DNA of 63,246 nt from Aquincolibacterium sp964606385 (GTDB lineage: Bacteria; Omnitrophota; Omnitrophia; Omnitrophales; Aquincolibacteriaceae), in assembly GCA_964606385.1 (NCBI GenBank), contig CAZSFZ010000011.1:1-63246 (forward strand). The letters run 5' to 3'. Within the stretch, counting starts at the first letter, position 1, and every line of letters begins with the position of its first letter. The notes beneath the pieces are model-generated. The model did not search any database, was not told the DNA's origin, and saw only the letters and a list, made by a program, of their open reading frames with translations. This document shows positions 14,401 through 26,400 of this stretch, in pieces. Both the position numbers and the translations under genes were made by a program.

Positions 14401-17400
14401 GCTGGGGAGCGGCGGTGCTTACACCGCGCTGAATCCGGCCGAGCAGGATAACTTTACGGATGCGCTGCTGGACACCGATGAACTTACCCTTTTTACGATG
14501 AATTTGACGGCGGACGGGGCGAATTACAGCTGGGAATCTTTGGATGGAATGACGACTTATACGCTTTCACGGAGCCTCAAGCTGGAGCTTCAGCCGGATG
14601 GCACCTATCTTGAAAAAGAAACGTGGGGCTTTACATCCCAGCGAGCCGTTTCGGCTGCGGCGGTCTCGGGAAAAGAAGAGAAACTGACTTATGATAAGCG
14701 CGAGCAGTACCGGCAAGCTTTGGCCGATACGTCGGCAGCGACCGATTTTACGATGACCGTGGTGGGCCGCGACACGAACTATTCCTGGAAGAGTAACGAT
14801 GGGGCCCGGACCTACACGTTGATCAAGGGGATGGCGAAGGTTAAGACCGGGACCGACGCTAATGGTGATCCGGTTTACGACGAGGCGGTCGGCAAATGGG
14901 ATTTTACGATCCAGACCCGGGTCCGGCGGAGCGAAGTGGAACATTTCGCGGCCCAGCTTCCGCCCGGGGATGAAAGAGATCAGTATTTGATCGCGATGTC
15001 GGACACGGCCTCCTGGACCCGTTTTTCCAAAACGGTCAGCGGGACCGAGATCAATTACAAGTGGGATGGGCGTAATGGCGCGAAAACCTACAGCCTGACC
15101 AAATCGGAATCCCTGCATGAAAAAGCCGATGGGACTTTGGTCCTTCATGGCGTATGGAATTTTTCGGATCTTGTGAGAGTGTCTCTAGCGGAGGTCGAGA
15201 GCTTTGCGGCGGGACTGGAGGATGGCCCCGAGAAAGTCCGCTATCTGGACGCGATCCAGGATATTGACGATTCGACGGTTTACACACGGACCACGAGCGG
15301 TGAACTTCTGACCTATCGCTGGACGGCTACGGATGCCGCGACAACGCACACCCTTACTTCCACGACCGAAAGAACGCGCATTGCAGAGAAGCAGGACACG
15401 AATGGCGACGGGATCCCGGATCAGGTTGTGCTTGATTCGAACGGTGACGTGGTCTACCAGACGGACAATAACCAGAATTATCTTTATACGGAACGGCAGG
15501 TTTTAAATTTCCGCTCCGAGGTCCTGGTGACCCAAGCGGCGGTTGAGGGGCATATCGATCTTTTGGGTTCTGACGTTCTCAGGCAGCAATACCAGCAAGC
15601 GCTGGACGAGTCGACAACGGCTACTTTTTATACCATGGGGATCACGGGGGATACCGAAATGTATTCCTGGTCTGATCCCGAAAAAGGGCGGACCTATTCG
15701 CTGACGAAGTCACCGGGGTATATTTGGGAAGCGGAACTCGACGCTTCCGGCGCCGTGCGGCGGGATGCCGCGGGGAATGTGGTCTATAAGCAGAACCCCG
15801 CATCCAAAGACGAATGGGGTTTTTCGACCGAAATCGGCGTTCTTAAAGAGGTAGCGGAAAATTATCTGATACGCCTGAAGGTTGATGAAAAAAGCCGGCT
15901 GACCTCGGCTCTTGCGGATACGGACGCCCAGACCCGGTATAAGAAAACGATCAATGGGGCTTCGCAGGTTATTTCATGGCAGAGCGTTGACGCGGGGCGT
16001 GAATATTCCATCGCGATAGAGAGGATCCCCGCGGTTGTTGGCGGGGTCGCGGCGAATGTTGAAGCGCAGTGGTCTTTTAGCGAATCAGCGCTTGTCGAAA
16101 AGATCGTGGTGGAAAATCATGCGAACGATCTGGAAGACCCGCTTGCCAGAACCTATTACGCCGCGGCGCTCGCCGATACCGATGCGGATACGACCTATCG
16201 GCAAACACTAGGCGGGAAAGATGTGAGCTACAGCTGGACAAGCGCGGATGATTCCAAAAATTACCAGCTTGCCCGATCGATTGAAAAGACCCTTTCAATG
16301 GAAACGAAGGATGCCCAGGGGAATGTGACCACCCGCGCGTATAATGAAAAAACGGTGTGGGACTTTTCCGTGAGTTTTCAGGTCTTGGCGGCCGAAGCGG
16401 GGGATTTCCGAAACTCCTTTGAGACGGCCGCGGTGACTGCGCAATATCAAGCCGCGCTTTCGGATGTTTATCCGGTCACTCAATATCATGTGACCTTGAA
16501 GGGAGAGGAGCAGAGCTACGGCTGGAAGAGCCGGAGCGGCGTCAAGAGCTACGCGATCTCCCGAACCAAGTCCCTTGTTTACAGCCCGCAAATCGACAAT
16601 GCCGGACAAGTGGTTACCGATGCCGCGGGCAACACGCTTTATGAATCAGAGCTTTCGACGCAGTGGAAATGGAATTTCAGTTCGCAGGAGCTTGTTCAGA
16701 AAAGCGATGTTGAAAACCACACGATGGAGCTCGAAACCCAGGTTGTGCAGGACCAATATCTCGCGGCTCTTCTCGATACCGGTGCTTCCACGGTCTATTC
16801 GATGAGCGTCTCAGGCAACGATATCAGCTATGGCTGGCAAAGCCAGGACGAGGCCCGGCAGTACTCGCTCCGAAAGACCGATATCAAGATCGAAAAAGGT
16901 CGTGACGCGGCCGGTCAGCCCATTTATGAGCCTCAAGCCGTTCAGTGGACCTTCGCTGAACAGGTCGAAGTGCTGGCGAGTGAAGTTTCCGGACGTGAAG
17001 CCCTTCTGGGGACAGAGGAGGAAAAAAGCCAGTATGGGGCCGCGCTCGCGGACACGAATGTCTTTACGCGGTATACGCGGATGATCAGCGGCAACAATGT
17101 CAGTTATAGTTGGACAAGCGTTGATGAGAGCCGCTCGTACTCGCTGTCAAGTGAGCTGATCCAATTCGAGACGGGCGTGGACGGGGCCAATCAGCCGGTT
17201 TACGGGCAGACGGAGGTCAAATGGGGTTTCAGTGAGAGCCGCAAGGTCGAAAAAGCCGAGATCGAGAACCATCTGAATGACATGGAAACACAGGCCCTGC
17301 GGAGCCAGTACACGAGCGCCGTTTCGGATGCATCGGCGGCAACGGATTACACCAAAACAACAAGCGGCGCGGATGTCAGCTACAGTTGGAAGAGCCGCAA

Positions 17401-20400
17401 TCAAGAGGGGGTCACCTACACGCTAAGCCGGACCAAGCAGAAAATATACGTTCCGCAGCTGGATGCTTACGGATCGGTGGTGACTGTGGACGGGGAAGTC
17501 CAGTACCAGAAGGTGAACGGAGAGTTTGTTTTTGAGGAGAAGTGGGTTTGGGCGATCAGCGAGCAAACGTTTGTGGTGCCTTCCGAGGTCCAAGGACATG
17601 CGGCAAAACTGGAGGACCAGGAACTTCGGGACCAGTACGGTAACGCCCTGGCGGATACAACGGCGGCAACCATATTCACACGGACGACAAGCGGTTCTTC
17701 GGTAAGTTATACGTGGAAAAGCCCCGGCGCCGGCAAGATGTATACGCTTAGTCATGAAGAGATCAAGGTGAAGCAGCCCGATGGCAGCGCTTTTAAGGAT
17801 GAAACTAAATGGAATTTTAGCGAGCAGACCTATGTCCTTTCAACCGAGGTGAGCGGACGCCGCGACGTCCTTCTGACGGATGAACTTAAAGCCCAATATG
17901 ACCAGGCGATCCTTGACATTGATCCCTCGACCTATTTTACGCGGGTGACCAGCGGTTTGAATGTCAGTTATTCGTGGCAAAGCGCGGATCACACCAGGAC
18001 CTACACGCTTTCCAATGAGCAGATTAAAGCCGATTCCGGTCAGCAGGACGCGAGCGGCGCTCCAATCTTTACACGGCAGCCCGCCCGGTGGAACTTCAGC
18101 CAGAGGTTCCAGGTCAAGGCGATGGAAGTCCAGGGACGTGTGAATGATCTTTCCGGGAATGTTCAGGACTCCGTGGTCGATCAGCGTGATCTTTATCTTC
18201 TTGCCTTGAGCGACACGAATAGTTCCACGAGTTATTTTAAGGACGTCAGCGGTGATGTAACAAGCTACTCCTGGAAAAGCCTTGGCGGGGGCGCAAATTA
18301 TTCACTCACCCGAAACTTTGAAAAGGCCTATGTCCCGCAGACCCGGGATACGGATGGCGATGGAGTCGCGGATACCGTTGTGACCGATGCAGCCGGGGAC
18401 GTGGTTTATATTACGGATGGGAGAGGATCTCCGGTTTATGAAAAAGAGGCCAAATGGATTTTCAGCGAACAGGTTTTTGTCACCCTGGAAGAAGTGCAAG
18501 GACACGCGGTGGATCTTGAAAGTCAGCCGCTTCGCGACCAATACCTGAGCGCGTTACCGTCGCAGACGGACCCGACCACGTTTACCCGTACGACGACCGG
18601 CCCGGATGTGAGTTATGCTTGGAAGGGGCTCCAAGGAGGGGTGAGCTATACGCTTTCGCGTCGTGAAACCAAGGTGCTCCAGCCCGATGGAACAAGTTAT
18701 CTCTCAAAGCCGGAATGGGGTTTTAACGCTCAAACGTATGTTCTTAAAGCAGAGGTGGAAGGACATCGCGGCGAACTGGCTTCGGATGAATTGAAAGCTC
18801 ACTATGACCGGGCGCTTCTCGACACGGATGCCTCGACCTTCTTCACACGCGTGATCTCGGGACTTGATCGGACCTATACCTGGACCGGAGTGCGGGGCGG
18901 AAATAGCTATACGCTCACATCCCAACAGCTCAAGGCTGAGACGGTGGATGCTTCCGGACAGACCGTGATCGTGGAGAGACCGGTCCAGTGGGGTTTTACG
19001 GAGCAATTCAAGGTCAAGAGGATCGAAGTAGCAGGTCACGCCGCGGATCTGGAAGGGAATGCTTCCGAAATGCAGGAAAAAGCGGCCTATCTTCAGGCCC
19101 TCAACCAGACGGACGATTCAACCGAATTTTCAAAAACGATCAGCGGCAAGACCGTGACCTACGGATGGCAGGACGTGAACCGCTTGTACTCCTATTCGTT
19201 AACGCGGAATTTGCGCAAGACTTCGCTGGAAGGCGGCGGCATCCAAAACGATTTTGATTGGGAGTTTTCCGATCTTGTGCGCGTTGAGAAGGACGAAGTG
19301 GACGGCCACGCGCAGGAACTTCCCAGCCAAGACGTCAAAGCCCAATACTTAAGCGCGTTGGCATCGGCTACCCCGGTCACGAGTTTTTCGCGCAGCTCAA
19401 AGGGGAAGGCGGAGACTTACTCCTGGAAGGATCTGGACGGGGCGACCCTCCACTCGCTTGTGAAAAATATGGCGCCCGTCCTGCAGGCGGACCGGATCAC
19501 CTACGCGGAGACGCCCTCCTGGAACTTTTCTTCCCGTGTCCTGATCCTGCCGTCCGGGGTGGAAGGTCTTGAAGGTAACTTTGACCTTGAGCGGATGAAG
19601 GACCAGTACCGGACCGCTCTCGGGGACCGCGATGGGGCGACGGTTTATTCGAAGATCGTATCCGGAAACGATGTGACGTTCTCGTGGACCGGGACGAACG
19701 GGGTCAACACCTATACCCTTTCAAAATCCGTATCTCCCGCGACAGGGGCGACCACTTGGACCATGAGTGAGAAGGCCTATGTCCTGAAAGCGGAGGCAGC
19801 CCAGCATTTGCAGGATGTGGAGGGGGATCTCACCGATTCCCTGGTCGATCCTAGGGACCAGCTGGACGCCGCTTTAAAGGACGTGGGGGGCTATACCCTC
19901 TATGAGCGCACGACCAGTGCGGGGAATATCTCCTATAACTGGGAAGGGGTGAGCGGAAAGGCTTATGCCCTGACCCGTCAATTGCGCGAGACGATGGTCT
20001 CGGAACAGGCGGCAGCGGATGGGAGCGTGAGCCGTGGATTCGAGGCCCGCGAAGTGTGGAATTTCAGTGAAAAAATCAATGTGGTCCGGGATCTTGCGGA
20101 TGATTATGCGGCGCAGCTCGACGCCGCGGCCGCATCGCAATACCAAAGCGCTTTGAGCGACGCGCTGCCGGTCGGGTTCTTCACTCTGACGACGAGCGGC
20201 AGGTCCGAAACTTATAGCTGGGGAAGCCAGGACGGTATGACGACCTATTCCCTCGGCAAGTCATACGAGAAAATTTTAGCGAACGCCAATTATGACGCGA
20301 ATGGGCATGTCGTAGCGGGGTCCGAGGTCTACCGGGAGGAGGAGTCCTGGAGCTTTTCAGCGCAGGTGGATGTGCTCAAATCGGAGGTGGAGGCTTTGCT

Positions 20401-23400
20401 CGATCGGCTGCCCTCTGACGAAAAGGCGGGGATGCAGGCGGCGCTTCAGGGGGTGTTGACTTTCAGCCGCAGCACCAGCGGGGATCAGGTCACTTATTCC
20501 TGGAAGAACCCCAGTGAGACGGAAGCTCATTCCTTGACGATCTCCAAGGTTTTGACAAAGCAAGTGGACGGAACTTTTAGCAAACGGGAAACCCTCTCGT
20601 TCTCAACGAGGATCTTTCTTGCCGAAACCCTGGTTCAAGGCTATGAGGGGCGCTTGCACGGAGACGCGGTCGCGTCGCTGCCGGACGAGGCCAGTGCGTA
20701 TCGGGCGGCGCTTTCGGATGTTAACGCTTTTGAAGGCGTGACGCTGACTCTGAAAGGGAAGGACCGGAGTTATTCCTGGCGCAGCGTCGATCGCGGAACG
20801 GTCTACTCTTTAAGCATGACGCGTTCTGAAACTCTGAAGTCGGACGGCGCTTATGTTTCAAGAGAAAATTGGGGGTTTTCGTCCCAAAGGAAGGTCGACA
20901 AGAGCCAGGTTGATGGGTTTGAACTCTCTCTTCCGGGAGACGTGACGGATACCAAACGGGATCAGCGCGACGCGTATCTCGCTGCATTAAATGATGTGGA
21001 CCTGTTGCAAGGGTTCACGGTCTCCGTGACCGGCGCGGATGTAAGCGTGAGCTGGAAAAGCGCTGACGGGACCACCTCGTATGTTCTTTCTCAAAATCTG
21101 ACTCCGGTCCGGCAAACGGACGGGAGCGTTTTATACGAGAACCGTTTCAGCTTTGCCGCGCGGATCCAGGTCGACGCGGGCCTTTTGGCGGGTCATGGCC
21201 CTGAGCTTTTTGAGGACGGAGACGCGGCAACGGATGATCCCCGGGCGCAGTATTTGAACGCATTAAATGATGTGAATCCTTTTGAAGAGATCACGATGAC
21301 CACCTCCGGCACCTCGGAAACCTATAGCTGGTCCAGTAAGGACGGCCGTAAGACGTACCGCCTTGCGAAACAAATGACGGATGTAAAGCAGGCCAGCGGA
21401 GCCTACGCTTCCGAAGCGGACTGGAGTTTTGCCATTTCACAGTCCGCGGATGTTTCCGTCGCCCGGGGCCACGAAAGCGAACTGTTCGAGCATCCCGATC
21501 CAAACAGGATGGGTGAACGGGAGCAATACCTCCAGGCCCTCAATGATATGGATCCCTATGCGGCGATCCAGATGAATACGAGCGGCAGGAATATCACCTA
21601 TCGCTGGGAAAGCGCCGACCGCACGAAAAGCTATCAATTGGTCCGCGCGGAAGCGGATGTGACGGAACTGGACGGGTCCAGGTCCGTGGAAATGCAATGG
21701 AGTTTTCAGAAAGAAGAGCAGGTCTCCCTGGGGATGATCCAGGGTCATGACGCCTCGCTTTTTGACGATGGCGCCCCCTCAACGATCGACCCGCGTCAAA
21801 ATTATTTAGCCGCTCTCGGTGATGTGAACCTGCTTCAGGGGATCACCCGCACAACGAGCGGCGAAATGGAGAATTATCGCTGGGAAAGCCGCAGCGGGGC
21901 CCAGCGCCATTCCCTCGTGAAACAGGGGATCGATGAAAAACAGGTGGATGGGACTTACGCGGCCCGTGAACAGTGGTCTTTCAGTACGCAGGAAAGTGTC
22001 GATATCGGGGTGATCCAGGACCGGGGATCCTTGCTTTATGATGACAGCACGGCCGCCGTGAATGAACGCGACGCGTATCTCGCGGCGCTGGCGGACCGGG
22101 ACCCGCTTGGTTCGATCACGGTTACGACGAACGGGGATGATGTCAATTATTCGTGGAATGGAAAGGATCGGACCGTCAGCTATTCCTTCGGGAAAAAGAT
22201 GAATGAAACCCGCCAGGCGGACGGGACCTATGCGAGAACGGCCCAATGGTCCTTTTCGGCAGAGAAGCGCGTGACGGCGGATTGGATCCTGGGGCATGCG
22301 GGCGACATGGAAGATCAGGCGCTTCAAGATCAATACCAGGCCGCGGTCCAGGACATTGACCTCTTGCGGGGGATCAGCATGATCGTTTCGGGGACGGACC
22401 TGAGTTTTTCGTGGAACAGCATGAATCGTTACCAGCGGCATTCCCTGACCCGGTCCGCGGACGAGACGGAGCAGGTGGAAGGGGTTTATGCTCCCGCATA
22501 CCGTTACAGCGTTTCGACGCAGGAATCGGTTTCTGTGGAATGGATCCGTAACCAGACTTATAACCACGAAGCGGAAGTCCCCTCCGACAGCGAAGCGCAA
22601 ACAGCGGATCCGAGAGACCAGTACCGCACGGCCCAATCCGACATCGATCTTTTGTCCGGTGTTTCGCTGACGGTCAGCGGGGCTCAGGCGAATTACAGCT
22701 GGCGAAGTGCTGACCATAAAAGGAACTACTCCCTTGTGAATCAGCCGGTGTGGGTCCTCCAGGCCGATGGCTCCCGTGTCCGGACGAGCCGGTGGGGTTT
22801 TTCGGCGCAGGCCTATGTTTCGGTTTCCGTGGTCCAGGGCCATGAAGCCGACCTTCACGATTTTTCGGATCCCTTGACGCTCAGTGAGCGCGATCAATAT
22901 GTTTCTTCCCTTACGGATATCGACGTGTTCCGGCCGGTGGCGGAAACGCTGAGCGGCGAGAACCTGAGCTATTCCTGGCAGAGCGCGGACCGGCGGACCG
23001 ATTACGCGTTGAGCCGCGAGACGACGCTGGTTCAAAAAGGAGACGGGACTTTCGCGCCTGAAAGACAATGGGCGTTCCGCTCCCAGATCAAGGTGTCGCT
23101 GGCGAGACTTCAGCAATCCAATCCAAGTTATGAGACGCAGGCGGAACGCGACGCGTACGCTGCGGCGCTCAGCGGCCTGAACGAGCGCAGTCTGATCACC
23201 CTTTCGGTTAGCGGGACGCGCAGCAGCTTTTCCTGGGCCGGCGCGGACGGAGCTCAGACTTTCTCGGTTGTTTCCAACGGGGTCCTGGTGACCCAACCGG
23301 ACGGGACGCTTCAAAGGACCCCGCGTTATTCTTTCACGATCCAGGAAGAGGTATCGGCTTCCGTGATCCGCAACCATGAGAATGATCTTCAGGGAAACGC

Positions 23401-26400
23401 TGCGAACGGGATCGTGGACGAGCATGACCGTTATCTGGCGGCTTTGCAGGACGTGGACGCGTTCCGGGGGATCAGCATGACGACGACGGGCAACAACATA
23501 AGCTATACCTGGACCGGCCTGGATGGTCATCAAAATTATTCCCTTTCGCAGTCACGGCAGCCGGGGACCGGGTTGGCCGAGTGGGGTTTTTCGGTGCAGC
23601 GCCAAGTGACACGCGATGTTGTCGAAGGCAAGACGGATCTCCTGGCGCAGGACCGTGAGAAAACGGATTATCAGGCGGCGCTGTCCGGGATCGGAACTCA
23701 GACCGCGATCACCCTGACCCTCACGGGGAGCCATGAGGCGTATAGCTGGGAAAATCTGGACCTTGGACGGAATTTTACTTTGAACGCGAATTTTTCCCGC
23801 GAAGTTCAGTCCGGCGGCGGGACGATCGACTCCTTCAAATGGTCCTTTGGCACACAGGTTTTTGTGACGGGGGATCAGGTCGGGAACTATGCCGCCGAGT
23901 TAACGGGCAGCGAGACCGATGCTTTTTTTGATGAACGCGATCAGTATCAGGCAGCCCTGAATGACCGCGGCTCCCATACCTTTGTGCGGAAAACGATGAC
24001 CGGGGAAAATATCAGCTTCAGCTGGATGGGGGCTGATGAGATGACGACCTACGCCCTTTCGGGACGCATGGTCCAGATCGTGGACCAGCAGTTCAATGCC
24101 AACGGGGACCCATTGCCCCAGGCAGCGCTTGTGCGGGAAATGCAGTGGTCCTTTTCGTCCCAGGCCGCCGTTTCTCGCGACGAGGTTGCGAGCCATGAGC
24201 CGGATCTTAAAACGGAAGAGCAGCGGGCGCAGTACCGTGACGCCCTGTCCCAGACGAATTCGGGCACCCATTATTCGAAGGTCATCCGGGGTCTGGATGT
24301 GATCTATTCATGGGACGACCTCGATCAGATCGAGGGTTTCAGCCTGACCCGTTCGGTGACGCCCGAACTTCACGCCGGAAACGCCGTGCTTCAGACCGGG
24401 ATCGCCTGGAGCCTTTCGGCGGAAACGGCTGTTTCATTGGATCTCGTCGATGACTACGCCCAGAAACTTCAGGGGGATACGTCGGTTCAGGATGGGGATG
24501 AGCGCGATCAGTACCTGGCGGCCTTGTCGGATGTTCAGCCGTTCGAAGGCTTCAAGCAGATTCGTTCCGGCCAGGATGTGAGCTACAACTGGACAAGCCG
24601 GGATGGTGTCAAGACCTACGTGCTGAACCAGTCGTTCATGCCCACGAAACTTGCAGATGGCAGCTTTGTGGACCGGGAGGTGTGGAGCTTCGCCGCGCGT
24701 TTTCAGGTGACCGCTGCCAGTGTCGCAGGGCATATGGCCCGTTTTTCGGATCCGGAGATCCGGGAACAATATCAGACGGCCATTGCGGATGTAAGCGGGA
24801 CCACCACTTATAACGCAAGCCTTAACGGAAAGAATATCCAATACGGATGGAAGGGCGCGAGCGGGCTCAAGACCTACTCCCTGGTCCGCTCGGTCTTTCA
24901 GGAGGAGCAGTCGGGGGGAGGGTTCCAGGACGCCGTCGAATGGTTATTCAATGAGCAAATGCAGGTTGACGCGGTGTGGTTTGCCGCGAACCCGATCGAT
25001 TTTTCCGATCCGGCGGTCGAGGCGGCTTATTCAAACGCGCGGGCGGATACCAACGCTTTCACCGCGTTCACCCGGACGGTCACAGGCGACAGCGAGCGCG
25101 TCACATGGAAGAGCATCGACGGCCATCAGACCTATTCGCTTGGCCGCGACACGATCCAGGAGCGGCAAGCGGATGGTGTGACTTTTACCGGAAGAAGCCA
25201 GTGGGGATTCACGTCGCAGATGAACGTTGATCGGGCTCTGGTCGAGGGACGTTCTGGGGACCTGGCGCTTTCATCTTCCCGGACGGATTATGCCGGAGCC
25301 CTTCAGGATACGAACGCGTTGACCCAGTATACCCAAACGAACTCCGGTCATAATATCACCTACAGCTGGTCCTCCGCTCTAGGGACGGCCAGCTACACCC
25401 TGGCGGATACGCGCGTTAATTTTCGGGACGGGAGCCACCAGGTCGAGACAACGATGAGTGTTCAGACCCGGGCCTCCGCGGATCTCCTGGCGGTCTATGA
25501 AAGCGCGCTCCCGACGGACCAGAGGAGCGATTTCGCATCTGCCCGGGCGGTGGCCGGAACGCTGGGAAATATCATCAAGACCCGGACCGGAGATGCGATC
25601 CAGCTGCGTTGGGAACGGCCGGGAGGGTCCGAGTCCTATTCGCTGAGCGTTCAGAACGTGAAACTTAATGACGGGACTATTTCCGTTTCAAATATTTTTA
25701 CGACGTCGGTTTTCGTGAGCCGCGGGGTGATCGACGCTTTAGGGTCTTCGATTCCGGCTGCTGACAGGGCCGCTTTTCTTAGCGCGACCAACAGCCAGAA
25801 TACCGATTCGCAACTGACCTTCTATTCGCTCGGGATCACCGGGGACGCGAAAACTTACAGCTGGGCTTCTTTGGACGGAGTACGCACGTATTCGGTCGGT
25901 CAGAATGAGGTGGATACACGCACCGACACGACAAGCGTGCCCGCGGCCACCACGGCTGTGACGCAGACAAGTTTTGTGGTGACAACGCGCGAGAACCCTG
26001 CCGGGATGCGGGCCATCCTGGGCGGATCGGTCCCCGTACTCATCTCGACGAATGAACGGACGGAATTGGAAAATCTCTTGGCGGATCCCTTCGTGCAGGT
26101 TTCGAAGAGGATCTCGGGAGGTATTGAAACCTACGAAGTTTTGTCCGCGGCGGGATCCGGAGTGACGCATTCGCTTAATTACAACCCCCACATGCCCGAC
26201 GCCAAATATGAATATGTGAAGCGCGTGCGGGTCGGTCCCGGTGAGATCGCCAACCTGATGACCTTCATGAAAGATCAAAGCGGGCATCTGCTGGTCCCGC
26301 CTGAGATGCTGCGGCAATTTGAAACGGAGTTTATGGCGGTGCTCGCAGCGGGAACGATCCCCGTGGGCGCGGAATTTTATCTGGAAACCGGCAACGGGAC

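Noticed and set aside
21806..23533. 575-codon open frame on the - strand
   Set aside because: It is opposite the Y-S-W repeats. Its internal repetition is simply that of the + strand repeat, and no start context or domain is visible.
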